DNA of 64,000 nt from an uncultured Aquimarina sp. (GTDB taxonomy: Bacteria > Bacteroidota > Bacteroidia > Flavobacteriales > Flavobacteriaceae). The DNA lies in contig CANMLU010000003.1 of the NCBI GenBank assembly GCA_947498815.1, positions 1 through 64,000 on the forward strand. Reading direction: 5' to 3'. This document shows positions 28,147 to 36,881 of the stretch, in pieces. The first letter of the stretch is position 1. The number at the start of each line of letters is the position of its first letter. The position numbers were made by a program, and so were the translations under genes. The notes beneath the pieces were generated by a model that did not search any database, had not been told where the DNA came from, and worked only from the letters and a program-made list of their open reading frames with translations.

Positions 28147-28533
28147 ATGGTTCAACAGATCACCAAAGGGATAAAGATTTCGGTGGACACCACCTTTGAA
28201 GGCACGTTCTATAAGAACTACAAGATTCATTTTGCCTTTGGTTATCGGATCACCATTGAAAACCAAAGCAAAGATTCTGTGCAACTCACTTCACGTTTTT
28301 GGGAAATCAAAGACGCCCTCAACAACACTGAAGTAGTAGAAGGTGAAGGTGTAATTGGCAAAAAACCCGTTTTAAAGCCAGGAGAATCCCATACGTACAA
28401 CAGCGGATGCCTACTCAACTCTCCATTTGGATCTATGAAAGGCCATTATGACATGGTAAACTTTACCTCTACCCGAAAATTTAAGGTTGTTATTCCTACA
28501 TTTAAACTTAGCACACCATTTGCGCTTAACTAA
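28147..28533 (+). CDS. apaG: ApaG-family protein
   Basis: A 128-residue single-domain protein of normal ApaG length with a fibronectin-III/Ig-like fold. Signature: FAFGYRITIENQSKDSVQLTSRFWEIKDALNNTEVVEGEGVIGKKPVLKPGESHTYNSGCLLNSPFGSMKGHYDMV. ApaG affects Co2+/Mg2+ handling in enterobacteria; its biochemical role is not settled. It starts 1 base after the DUF3667 stop and overlaps the end of the convergent gene by 8 bases. Confidence 0.93.
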   Translation: MVQQITKGIKISVDTTFEGTFYKNYKIHFAFGYRITIENQSKDSVQLTSRFWEIKDALNNTEVVEGEGVIGKKPVLKPGESHTYNSGCLLNSPFGSMKGHYDMVNFTSTRKFKVVIPTFKLSTPFALN

Positions 28534-29515
28534 TAACTCTTTCAATTAACTCAAATCTGATTCTTTTACCATTTTGTTGAACATGGCAATACTTGCAATT
28601 TGAATCATAAACAAAGGCATATTCTTGAGATATTGCAAAAGCTCCTTTTACCTCAAAAAAGCCTCTAAAATCTTCTTCTCCATACTCTGTATACCTACGA
28701 ATCTCATAAACGTTCTCTTTTTCATGATCATTTAACACAAAATAAGCACTACTCCCAATACCCGACAGGAAATGAGCATTATTCATAACTCCAGAAGGAT
28801 TTACAACGTGATTATTTTTAATTTCGGGGATATTCTTATCAAAGTAATTCGTGATGTTTTCTTTAAAAACAGACCCTGGGTACACATCCAACTTTCCATT
28901 TTCAACTTGATAAATCGGATTACGTATTGCTGCTTTTTCGACATTACCCAAAGGACTTGGAGTAAACATTTTATTGCGCAGCAGAGGTTTCCTAATTTTG
29001 GAATAATCTGTACCCGCCAAAATAGTATCGGTAACAATACGAGAGCAATTACTTCCTTCTTTTCCGAATGCTCTATATGGAACACTACCTTTTGCCTGGA
29101 CCGAGAGCACAAAATCTTTGGCCTTTTCATAATAAATATGATCGCAAACCGAAGCTACCAAACGCCCTGTGCCATGTGTTTTATGAGGATGCGCCTCAAG
29201 CCATAATAAAAACTCTTCTACATTTGCCAATTTTTTATCGGATGTGATTGAAGCTTTAAAAGGAATCTCTAATTCGACATCGGTAACTGCACTGCGCACT
29301 CTTCCGTATCCTTGTGGTGTTATATATCTTCCAAAATCATAATACTCAGCAAGGCCTGTTTCGTTTTCAATCAAAACAAATGCAGCATGCCCTGCTTTAA
29401 TATAATTATGCTTTCCTAATCCGAGAGCCAGAAGTAACTTGGTCGAAGACTCATCAGAGTGTTTTACAAATGTATCTGGAAAAGCGAGTGAAATTATTTT
29501 GCCATTGTAGCTCAC
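28526..29515 (-). CDS. Unknown protein with papain-like Cys/His pattern (DUF6695-like)
   Basis: A 329-residue protein without signal peptide or membrane segment. The first half has the order of a permuted NlpC/P60- or DUF4105-like fold: NYIKAGHAAFVLIENETGLAEYYDFGRY (candidate His) and later GKEGSNCSRIVTDTIL (candidate nucleophile Cys). The second half (YFVLNDHEKENVYEIRRYTEYGEEDFRGFFEVKG) looks like a small beta domain seen at the end of other Bacteroidota proteins. I associate it with DUF6695 but not firmly. It is transcribed towards apaG, with which it overlaps by 8 bases. Confidence 0.65.
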   Translation of the reverse strand: MSYNGKIISLAFPDTFVKHSDESSTKLLLALGLGKHNYIKAGHAAFVLIENETGLAEYYDFGRYITPQGYGRVRSAVTDVELEIPFKASITSDKKLANVEEFLLWLEAHPHKTHGTGRLVASVCDHIYYEKAKDFVLSVQAKGSVPYRAFGKEGSNCSRIVTDTILAGTDYSKIRKPLLRNKMFTPSPLGNVEKAAIRNPIYQVENGKLDVYPGSVFKENITNYFDKNIPEIKNNHVVNPSGVMNNAHFLSGIGSSAYFVLNDHEKENVYEIRRYTEYGEEDFRGFFEVKGAFAISQEYAFVYDSNCKYCHVQQNGKRIRFELIERVIS

Positions 29516-29558
29516 TCGATAAAATTTTTAGTTATTTATTATATACTAATTGAACTAA

Positions 29559-30275
29559 CTATGCTGTGATTGCTTCAAAAATAACCGTATTCACTTCTTT
29601 GTTTTGAAGATTTTCATACCTCATTGTCAGCTCTTCTTCATTTTTTACTATCTGAGTAATACTTATAGTTTTTAAAAAATCGCGGTCTATTTGCAGATCA
29701 ACATCTTTATCACCAATCCCTGCATTTTTATGAAAATCCAAAAGAGAGTCTGGAGCAAGCATATTCTCATCCTTAAAAGTATTAAACCATTCTTGACGCA
29801 TATTTTTCATTTCTTTGGTATATAACGTAGAAGACGACCATATATGTGTTTTCTTTTCCAGTGAACGTAAATGCTTTTGCTTACCATCCCATACCAACTC
29901 AAACAACAAAAGATCTGATCCCCAATTTGCCGCAACAATTGTAAAAGGCTCAATACCTTTACAGTCATAATTTGTAATTGCCTTTTCCAAATCGTCTGCC
30001 TGTAATAAATCTTTAACCACTACTCCTCTACTTTGTCTATAAGACACTTGTCTTTCATGAATTTCAAAACCTCCATTAAGTAAACAAATCATAGTGTTTT
30101 TATCACTTACTCCAATCCAGGTCCCTCCTGCTACAGCATCTTTAGGAAACAACATTCTTGTTTCATTAATTTTATAGAATTCCGGAAGTAATGTTTTTCG
30201 GTTTACAACCTCATCACGATTAGAGGTAAGAATAAAATTATTTTCCTGAGTTGGGATTAAGGTAACTGTACACAT
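29559..30275 (-). CDS. NRDE (TANGO2-like) family protein
   Basis: A 238-residue protein. The start is placed at the ATG giving MCTVTLIPTQENNFILTSNRDE; after Met removal Cys2 would be the N-terminal residue, as expected for this Ntn-like family, whereas a longer start at 30302 would bury it. The NRDE motif (TSNRDEVVNR) and DAVAGGTWIGVSDKNTMICLLNGGFE are plain. TANGO2/NRDE proteins are linked to heme and lipid handling in eukaryotes; the bacterial role is unknown. Monocistronic by appearance. Confidence 0.88.
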   Translation of the reverse strand: MCTVTLIPTQENNFILTSNRDEVVNRKTLLPEFYKINETRMLFPKDAVAGGTWIGVSDKNTMICLLNGGFEIHERQVSYRQSRGVVVKDLLQADDLEKAITNYDCKGIEPFTIVAANWGSDLLLFELVWDGKQKHLRSLEKKTHIWSSSTLYTKEMKNMRQEWFNTFKDENMLAPDSLLDFHKNAGIGDKDVDLQIDRDFLKTISITQIVKNEEELTMRYENLQNKEVNTVIFEAITA

Positions 30276-30430
30276 AAATTCTGGGTCGGCTAAATAAGGC
30301 ACAACTTACAAAAAAAAACACATACCCCACAATGTTTATAAAAGGTTAAATTAAATCACTATGTACTGAAAATATATTAGTAATTTAAAATAATAAATGA
30401 AATTCATTCTACAAATAACACTAGAGTAGG

Positions 30431-30469
30431 CAGTCGCAGTAAGCAGTAATTAACTGCCCACTGTGACTG
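30431..30469. repeat. Imperfect inverted repeat, REP/MITE-like
   Basis: Left arm CAGTCGCAGTAAGCAGTA (30431-30448) and right arm AACTGCCCACTGTGACTG (30452-30469) are complementary at all but four of 18 positions, with a 3-base loop. CAGT/ACTG units recur within each arm. There is no T-run. It may be the folded core of a small dispersed element. Confidence 0.45.
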
Positions 30470-30673
30470 CGAACTACATACCTGTAAAGTTTTTAGATCC
30501 TAAAAGGCAAATGTACTGAAAACGCATATCTACCTATCAAAAGACAGAGTTTTAACTCCTCTCAGTATCTATAAACGCTACTCGATATGCTTATTTTTTC
30601 TACAACATATAAACCAAAAAATCAACATTTTCTTTTTACGTAAATTCAAGGCAGAGTTGGGATTATAATTTTC

Positions 30674-30681
30674 TATCTTTG
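30674..30681 (+). promoter_or_regulatory. Probable -7 element of pruA (TATCTTTG)
   Basis: TATCTTTG matches TAnnTTTG exactly and lies 51 bases before the start codon. The nearest TTG (30657-30659) is only 14 bases upstream, shorter than usual. Confidence 0.45.
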
Positions 30682-30732
30682 CAATCCTAATTAAGAAACA
30701 CATCTTATTAATCTAAATTAACACAATACATC

Positions 30733-32361
30733 ATGGGAAAAGGTTTTTTTCAAGTTCCTACAGCAATAAATGAACCTGTAAAGTCGTATGCTCCTGGAAC
30801 ACCTGAAAGAGAAGAAGTTCTAGCAACATACAAACAAATGTACAACAGCACTGTTGACATTCCTCTATACATTAACGGTGAAGAGATTAAGACCGGAGAT
30901 ACAGCTACTATGGCTCCACCACACGATCATAAGCATATTTTAGGAACCTATCATAAAGCCGAGAAGAAGCATATTCAAAAGGCTATTGACACGGCTATTG
31001 AAGCTAGACAGCAATGGGCCGATTTACCATGGGAGCAACGTGCAGCGGTATTCTTAAGAGCTGCCGAGTTGATTGCCGGACCCTACAGAGCAAAAATAAA
31101 TGCCGCTACTATGTTGGCGCAATCAAAAAATATATTCCAGGCAGAGATAGATGCTGCTTGTGAGTTTATCGATTTCTTGCGTTTTAATGTAGAATTCATG
31201 ACACAGATCTATGAGGATCAACCCGATTCGACTTCGGGGGCATGGAATAGGCTAGAATATCGTCCTCTAGAAGGTTTTGTATATGCTATCACTCCTTTTA
31301 ATTTTACTGCAATCTCTGGAAACCTTCCGGCAAGTGCAGCATTAATGGGCAATACAGTTGTATGGAAACCTAGTGACAGTCAGATTTATTCTGCAAAAGT
31401 GATTGTAGACATCTTTAAAGAAGCAGGAGTACCCGATGGAGTTATCAATGTAGTTTATGGAGACCCTGTGATGATCACAGATACCGTTCTTGCAAGTCCT
31501 GATTTTTCTGGAATTCATTTTACAGGAAGCACACATGTATTTAAGGATATTTGGGCAAAAATTGGAACCAATATTCATAACTACAAGACATATCCTCGAA
31601 TAGTTGGAGAAACTGGAGGAAAAGATTTTATCATTGCACACCCAAGCGCTAATGCAAAACAAGTGGCTACAGGTATCTCTCGAGGTGCGTTTGAGTTTCA
31701 AGGACAAAAATGTAGCGCAGCATCTAGAGCATATATTCCAAAAAGTTTATGGGCAGATGTAGAGAAATTCATTAAAGAAGATGTCAAATCTTTTAAAATG
31801 GGATCTCCCGAAGATATGAGCAATTTTATAACTGCAGTAATTCATGAAGGATCTTTTGATAAACTTGCAAAATATATTGATCAGGCAAAAAATGACGCAG
31901 ATGCAGAAATTATTGCAGGTGGTAACTATGATAAATCTAAAGGATATTTTATAGAACCAACAGTAATTGTTGCCAAAGACCCAAAATACACTACGATGTG
32001 TACCGAACTTTTTGGACCTGTAATTACTATTTATGTGTATGATGACAGCAAATGGAATGAAACACTGGCATTAGTAGACGGAACTAGTGAATATGCTTTA
32101 ACCGGAGCAATATTCTCAACCGATCGATATGCCGCTGCAGAAGCAACTAAGGCTCTAGAAAATTGTGCCGGAAACTTCTATATCAACGATAAATGTACTG
32201 GTGCCGTTGTAGGACAACAACCATTTGGTGGTGCCAGAGCATCTGGTACAAATGACAAAGCTGGTTCATACCTCAATTTATTACGTTGGGTATCACCACG
32301 TATGATCAAAGAAACTTTTGTTTCGCCAACAGATTACAGATACCCATTTTTAGGAGAATAG
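30733..32361 (+). CDS. pruA: L-glutamate gamma-semialdehyde (1-pyrroline-5-carboxylate) dehydrogenase
   Basis: A 542-residue aldehyde dehydrogenase of the length typical for stand-alone P5C dehydrogenase. It oxidises glutamate semialdehyde to glutamate with NAD+, the second step of proline breakdown. Catalytic Cys327 (QGQKCSAASRAYIP), general base Glu293 (VGETGGKDF), the NAD-loop GIHFTGSTHVFKDIW, and QPFGGARASGTNDKAGSYLNLLRWVSPRMIKE at the end are characteristic of this branch. It is not fused to proline dehydrogenase; no putA-like gene is in the window. Confidence 0.96.
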   Translation: MGKGFFQVPTAINEPVKSYAPGTPEREEVLATYKQMYNSTVDIPLYINGEEIKTGDTATMAPPHDHKHILGTYHKAEKKHIQKAIDTAIEARQQWADLPWEQRAAVFLRAAELIAGPYRAKINAATMLAQSKNIFQAEIDAACEFIDFLRFNVEFMTQIYEDQPDSTSGAWNRLEYRPLEGFVYAITPFNFTAISGNLPASAALMGNTVVWKPSDSQIYSAKVIVDIFKEAGVPDGVINVVYGDPVMITDTVLASPDFSGIHFTGSTHVFKDIWAKIGTNIHNYKTYPRIVGETGGKDFIIAHPSANAKQVATGISRGAFEFQGQKCSAASRAYIPKSLWADVEKFIKEDVKSFKMGSPEDMSNFITAVIHEGSFDKLAKYIDQAKNDADAEIIAGGNYDKSKGYFIEPTVIVAKDPKYTTMCTELFGPVITIYVYDDSKWNETLALVDGTSEYALTGAIFSTDRYAAAEATKALENCAGNFYINDKCTGAVVGQQPFGGARASGTNDKAGSYLNLLRWVSPRMIKETFVSPTDYRYPFLGE

Positions 32362-32368
32362 TCTAAAA

Positions 32369-32815
32369 GTGACAGTTATAACACATAAACCGTATGTCGT
32401 TCTATGGGTATTGATTCCCATTATACTGATATACGGTTTTTCTTTTGGGGACAAGACACTAGATATTAATATCCATGACACCTATTTTGTGATTAGCAGG
32501 TTATTAATTTGGTATGCTATTGGTATTACATTTGCCATTTATGGCCTTCTGTATTGGATCATGCTGTATTATAAAAGAAGAATCATACCTATTTTAACCT
32601 CTATTCATATGATGTTTACCATTGTGGGTATACTGCTACTTACTATCCTATCGCCTTTATTCGGTAGAGAATCTTATCAAATTGGAGACACTGGAGAGGA
32701 AAATCTCTTCATTGTCAAACTCATCATCACACTACTTATTTTATTTTCCCAATTTTTATTTTTAATAAATTTAGGAGTAGGTATATTTAGAAAAAATAAA
32801 GTTTTTAAAGAATGA
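32369..32815 (+). CDS. Small four-helix membrane protein with a COX1-like HDTYFVI motif
   Basis: A 148-residue protein with about four transmembrane helices (residues about 10-27, 40-65, 75-97, 113-137). The start is GTG at 32369, 7 bases after pruA stops, and its end overlaps the next start as ATGA, so pruA, this gene and the GNAT may be one transcript. Residues about 32-68, DINIHDTYFVISRLLIWYAI and following, resemble the helix X entry of heme-copper oxidase subunit I ([13 protein letters not shown]..), but the heme-ligand HxH is missing. Function unknown. Confidence 0.7.
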   Translation: MTVITHKPYVVLWVLIPIILIYGFSFGDKTLDINIHDTYFVISRLLIWYAIGITFAIYGLLYWIMLYYKRRIIPILTSIHMMFTIVGILLLTILSPLFGRESYQIGDTGEENLFIVKLIITLLILFSQFLFLINLGVGIFRKNKVFKE

Positions 32816-33273
32816 TTATCCGACCAGCCAAAATTGAAGACCTAGTTACACTTCTTGATTTTGAACAAAAAATCATTGAAGCCGAGCGACCCATGGACCC
32901 TACGTTAAAAACTGAAGAAAAAATAAATTATTACAGTATAAAAGATTACATCCTCTCGACTCACACAGAGGTAGTTGTTGCAGACATTGATGGAGAAATT
33001 GTTGGCAGTGGTTATGGTCAAATCAGGGATCGAAAAGAGTTTTTTAAACAAAAACAATTGGGGTATATAGGCTTTATGTACGTAAAAGAAGAACATCGTG
33101 GTAAAGGAATAAGTCAAGCTATTATCACCTATCTATGTAATTGGTTTAAAATCAAAGGTCTCGAAGAAATTCGCCTTACCGTTTATGATAAAAATCCAAG
33201 AGCAATAAGAGCTTATGAAAAATCTGGTTTTGAAAAGCACTTGATCGAGATGCGCCTTGATTTAAAAAACTAA
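32812..33273 (+). CDS. GNAT-family N-acetyltransferase
   Basis: A 153-residue GNAT protein: IRPAKIEDLVTLLDFEQ at the start, VVVADIDGEIVGSGYGQI in the central strands, GFMYVKEEHRGKGISQAI as acetyl-CoA loop motif A, and LTVYDKNPRAIRAYEKSGFEKHLIEMRL as motif B. The substrate is unknown; the motif B end resembles amino-acid or RimI-like acetyltransferases. It overlaps the preceding membrane-protein gene by 4 bases and the convergent rsmG by 4 bases. Confidence 0.87.
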   Translation: MIIRPAKIEDLVTLLDFEQKIIEAERPMDPTLKTEEKINYYSIKDYILSTHTEVVVADIDGEIVGSGYGQIRDRKEFFKQKQLGYIGFMYVKEEHRGKGISQAIITYLCNWFKIKGLEEIRLTVYDKNPRAIRAYEKSGFEKHLIEMRLDLKN

Positions 33274-33899
33274 AGCTTATACTTTATAGGCAAATACACC
33301 ACTTTTTTGGTTTCAAAAAACTCTTCTTCAAAATAATCCGAGAGCTTATACTCTACTGCTTTTTGGAATACAGCCAATTCTTCTGTTAAATCTCCTCCTT
33401 TTAGATATAAAATCCCATTCTGGAGTTCATGATTACTTTTCTTGGCAATGTTTTTACGTACCCATTTTACAAAATCCGGCATATTGGTGACAGCACGACT
33501 TACAATAAAATCAAAGCGATCATCAAAAGTACCCGCTCTACGTTGTTCGGCTTTTACATTTTTTAAATCTAATGCTTTGGCTACTTCGTTTACAACTTTG
33601 ATTTTTTTGGCAATTACATCCACCAAATAAAAATGTGTCTCGGGAAACAGAATCGCAAGTGGAATTCCAGGAAAACCACCTCCAGTACCTACATCCAACA
33701 CATAAGATCCAGGTTTAAATTCCTGAATTTTAGCAATTCCCAGAGAATGCAGTATGTGTCTTTCATATAAAGATTCGATGTCTTTACGAGAGATGACATT
33801 AATCTTTGCATTCCATTCAGTATAAAGGTCTTCCAACTTGGAAAACTGTAACTGTTGCTCTTCGGTAAGGTTTGGGAAATATTTAAGCAGAATATTCAT
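33270..33899 (-). CDS. rsmG: 16S rRNA (guanine527-N7)-methyltransferase
   Basis: A 209-residue SAM methyltransferase of normal RsmG length, which methylates G527 of 16S rRNA. Signature parts: LYTEWNAKINVISRKDIESLYERHILHSLGIA, the SAM motif VLDVGTGGGFPGIPLAILFPE, VKAEQRRAGTFDDRFDFIVSRAV and NGILYLKGGDLTEEL. Divergent from the desaturase gene and overlapping the convergent GNAT gene by 4 bases. Confidence 0.95.
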   Translation of the reverse strand: MNILLKYFPNLTEEQQLQFSKLEDLYTEWNAKINVISRKDIESLYERHILHSLGIAKIQEFKPGSYVLDVGTGGGFPGIPLAILFPETHFYLVDVIAKKIKVVNEVAKALDLKNVKAEQRRAGTFDDRFDFIVSRAVTNMPDFVKWVRKNIAKKSNHELQNGILYLKGGDLTEELAVFQKAVEYKLSDYFEEEFFETKKVVYLPIKYKL

Positions 33900-34033
33900 T
33901 TAGAAACAATTAAAGCGCAAAAATACACGTTAAGTTTATATATTTTAGGTTTTTTAAGAACTTAAAAAAATATAAATACCTAACTTTACCAACAATATAA
34001 TTTAGGATATTTCCTAATAGATAGAATGAAATT

Positions 34034-35137
34034 ATGACAACACCCCAAGTAAAATTTAGTACAGTTGACTCTGCAAAGTTTTTTAGAACATTGAATAAAC
34101 GTGTTAATCAGTACTTTAAAGAAAATAACATCAAGAGAACTGGGAATTGGAAATTACACCTGAAAACGATTGCAATGTTTTCTATGTTCCTTACACCATA
34201 TTTCCTGATTTTGACCCTTGATATTTCTCAATGGTGGATGTTACTACTTACCATAGTTATGGGAGTAGGAATGGCAGGAGTAGGAATGAATGTAATGCAT
34301 GACGGTAATCATGGATCGTACTCTTCAAAAAAATGGATTAATAAGTTAATGGGAGGAAGTTTATACATCCTTGCTGGCAATGTATATAATTGGCAAGTAC
34401 AGCATAACGTCTTGCATCACACGTATACCAACATTCATGGACATGATGAGGATATGGATGCAGGTAGAGTAATCCGATTTACCAAACATGCCGAATGGAG
34501 GCGTTTTCATAAGTTTCAACATTATTATTCTGTATTTTTATATGGTTTGTTAACATTTAACTGGGCATTAACTACAGATTTTAAGCAAACCAAAAATTAT
34601 CTCGCCAGAAAACTGTCCTACGGAAAACTACCAAGCCCTTTAAAACAATGGAGTACCGTAGTCATTACAAAAATGATCTATGTTTTAATATGGATTGTAA
34701 TCCCAATGATATTTATGTCAATAGCATGGTGGAAAATTTTAATTGGCTTTTTTATAATGCACTATGTTGCAGGATTGATTTTAAGTATTGTATTTCAATT
34801 GGCCCATATGGTAGAAGAAGCCGATATGCCTATGCCAGACAAAACAGGAAACATGAAAAATACCTGGGCGATACACCAGCTGTTTACCACAGTTAATTTT
34901 TCTACAAAAAACAAATTAGTTAATTGGTTTACTGGTGGTTTAAATCACCAAGTGGAACACCACATTTTTCCACACATAAGCCATATTCATTATACCCAAA
35001 TTTCTAAAATCGTAAAACAAACGGCTATAGAGTTTAATTTACCTTACAACGAATACAAAACCACACGTAAGGCAATTATTTCTCATTTTAAACACTTAAA
35101 AGAAATGGGAATGAAACCTGTCGCAATACAATCATAA
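34034..35137 (+). CDS. Membrane fatty-acid desaturase (front-end / acyl-CoA type)
   Basis: A 367-residue di-iron desaturase. The three His boxes are present: HDGNHGS (about residues 90-96), QHNVLHHTYTN (about 125-135) and NHQVEHHIFPHISHIHY (about 305-321), where Q of the third box (QVEHH) marks the front-end/linoleoyl-CoA-type group. Four membrane helices are arranged in pairs between the boxes. It inserts a double bond into membrane acyl chains, which is useful for cold adaptation. No cytochrome b5 domain is fused. The aminotransferase gene follows after 21 bases. Confidence 0.9.
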   Translation: MTTPQVKFSTVDSAKFFRTLNKRVNQYFKENNIKRTGNWKLHLKTIAMFSMFLTPYFLILTLDISQWWMLLLTIVMGVGMAGVGMNVMHDGNHGSYSSKKWINKLMGGSLYILAGNVYNWQVQHNVLHHTYTNIHGHDEDMDAGRVIRFTKHAEWRRFHKFQHYYSVFLYGLLTFNWALTTDFKQTKNYLARKLSYGKLPSPLKQWSTVVITKMIYVLIWIVIPMIFMSIAWWKILIGFFIMHYVAGLILSIVFQLAHMVEEADMPMPDKTGNMKNTWAIHQLFTTVNFSTKNKLVNWFTGGLNHQVEHHIFPHISHIHYTQISKIVKQTAIEFNLPYNEYKTTRKAIISHFKHLKEMGMKPVAIQS

Positions 35138-35158
35138 CTTTTATTTACCAATTAAAAA

Positions 35159-36367
35159 ATGAGTACATCAGTATCGGAAATGAGTGCACAATTATCAGAC
35201 AGAATTAATGCGCTCGAGGCATCGGCTACGTTAGCGATGGCAGCAAAAGCCCGTGAACTAAGAGCTGAAGGAAAGGACATTATAGGCCTTAGCCTTGGAG
35301 AACCAGATTTTAACACTCCAGATTTTATTAAAGACGCAGCTATACAAGCTGTTAATCAAAATTATAATTCATACACTCCTGTAGATGGTTATGTAGAATT
35401 AAAAGATGCCATTATTACCAAATTTAAACGTGACAATAATTTGGAATATGACCGCTCTCAAATTGTTGTTTCTACTGGAGCCAAGCAATCCTTATACAAT
35501 GTAGCACAAGTATATATCAACCCAGGTGATGAAGTAATTCTACCTTGTCCTTACTGGGTGAGTTATAGCGATATTATTAAACTTTGCGGGGGGGTTCCTG
35601 TTGAAGTCAAAACTTCTATTGCCAAAGATTTTAAAATGACTGCAGAAGAATTGGAGAAAGCCATTACGCCAAAAACCAAAATGTTGTGGTATAGCTCTCC
35701 TTGTAATCCAAGCGGATCAATCTATAGCAAGGAAGAATTAAGAGCCTTGGCAGATGTACTACAGAAATATCCCGATATCATTGTAGTAAGCGATGAAATC
35801 TATGAGCACATTAATTATGTCGGAAGTCATGCTTCCATGGCACAGTTTGAGGATATGTACAACAGAACAGTAACCGTTAATGGCGTAGCAAAGGCATTTG
35901 CAATGACAGGATGGAGAATTGGTTATATCGGAGCTCCTACTTCAATTGCACGAGCTTGTAACAAGATTCAAGGCCAAGTGACTAGTGGAGCTAATTGTAT
36001 AGCACAGCGTGCAGTAATTACAGCACTAGAAGCACCCGTTAGTAAAATCCATTACATGGTTGACGAGTTTAAAGAACGTCGCAAATTAATTTTAAACTTA
36101 TTGGCTGATATTCCTGGGTTTGAATGCAACGAACCCGAAGGGGCTTTTTATGTATTCCCGGATATCTCTCATTACTTCGGAAAAACCATACAAGGAACAC
36201 CGATATCAAATGCAACTGATTTCTCAATGTTCTTATTAGAGAACGCTAATGTTGCCACAGTAACTGGTATCGCATTTGGAAATCCAAATTGCATTAGAAT
36301 TTCGTATGCGGCCAGTAAAGAACAAATCATAGAAGCTATTAAAAGAATTAAAGAAGCCGTAAGCTAG
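35159..36367 (+). CDS. aspC: PLP-dependent aspartate aminotransferase (class I)
   Basis: A 402-residue class I aminotransferase that should exchange amino groups between aspartate and 2-oxoglutarate in the cytoplasm. The PLP Schiff-base Lys is K245 (NGVAKAFAMTGWRIGYIGAP). Asn183 (SSPCNPSGS), Asp212 and Tyr215 (VSDEIYEHI) contact the cofactor. ISLGEPDFNTP-like text near residue 45 (GLSLGEPDFNTPDFIK) and the Iγ-type length fit bacterial AspAT rather than histidinol-phosphate aminotransferase. The gene ends with a strong terminator. Confidence 0.92.
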   Translation: MSTSVSEMSAQLSDRINALEASATLAMAAKARELRAEGKDIIGLSLGEPDFNTPDFIKDAAIQAVNQNYNSYTPVDGYVELKDAIITKFKRDNNLEYDRSQIVVSTGAKQSLYNVAQVYINPGDEVILPCPYWVSYSDIIKLCGGVPVEVKTSIAKDFKMTAEELEKAITPKTKMLWYSSPCNPSGSIYSKEELRALADVLQKYPDIIVVSDEIYEHINYVGSHASMAQFEDMYNRTVTVNGVAKAFAMTGWRIGYIGAPTSIARACNKIQGQVTSGANCIAQRAVITALEAPVSKIHYMVDEFKERRKLILNLLADIPGFECNEPEGAFYVFPDISHYFGKTIQGTPISNATDFSMFLLENANVATVTGIAFGNPNCIRISYAASKEQIIEAIKRIKEAVS

Positions 36368-36392
36368 CTTTTTTAGATCTTTTGAATTATAC

Positions 36393-36430
36393 AACCCTGC
36401 TATTTCTATATAGAAATAGCAGGGTTTTTT
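36393..36430 (+). terminator. Rho-independent terminator after the aminotransferase
   Basis: A long perfect stem AACCCTGCTATTTCTA / TAGAAATAGCAGGGTT (36393-36426) followed by TTTT, 26 bases after the stop codon. Confidence 0.93.
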
Positions 36431-36583
36431 GCTTTTTAAAAAAACCTTAGCACATCTTAACCTTATTTTATCATTTTGAGAGACCTATTTCAATAATAAA
36501 TGTGCGAAATTCGAGTTATATCCTTTCTATCCCTTAATACTATTTGCCTAAAGCAGTGTATATATTATACTAAAGTAAACACT

Positions 36584-36865
36584 ATGGATATTTTGGAAAA
36601 AGAACGTGTCGTAAAAAAAAACATACTTCACATTTTTAAAGAAAGTTTCAATGTAACAAAAACCGATGACGAAATTCTTGACATCAAACCCGAAAAAGAA
36701 TTTGATCTCAACTGCATCGGATATTATGAATCAATACTGGATATATTTCTAATTGATCATGAACATTTGGATAGTATTACTGGTAAGGTTAAAGACACCA
36801 TTAAAAAAGTAGCCAAATTGTGGGTTTTGACACCCCACTCTGCTCCGCCCTGGAAACTACAATAA
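36584..36865 (+). CDS. Small acidic protein of unknown function
   Basis: A 93-residue cytoplasmic-looking protein starting at ATG 36584 (MDILEKERVVKKNILHIFKE). An upstream ATG at 36500 would prefix a Cys-rich, unlikely 28-residue stretch. The helix-rich text (DEILDIKPEKEFDLNCIGYYESILDIFLIDHEHLDSITGKVKDTIKKVAKLW) has an ACP-like feel but no DSL phosphopantetheine site. It is convergent with trkH, whose stop lies 16 bases beyond. Not recognised; a short chance ORF cannot be fully excluded. Confidence 0.5.
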   Translation: MDILEKERVVKKNILHIFKESFNVTKTDDEILDIKPEKEFDLNCIGYYESILDIFLIDHEHLDSITGKVKDTIKKVAKLWVLTPHSAPPWKLQ

Positions 36866-36881
36866 TAGTTTTCAAGAAAAA

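Larger units (their letters stand above)
30276..30732. other. Intergenic region upstream of pruA with an inverted repeat
   Basis: 457 bases between divergent genes. It contains an imperfect 39-base inverted repeat at 30431-30469 that is richer in GC than its surroundings, and a pruA -7 element (TATCTTTG, 30674-30681). I see no coding potential. Confidence 0.6.

Noticed and set aside
30276-30302. Longer start of the NRDE protein
   Set aside because: The family needs Cys at position 2, which the ATG at 30275 provides (MCTV).
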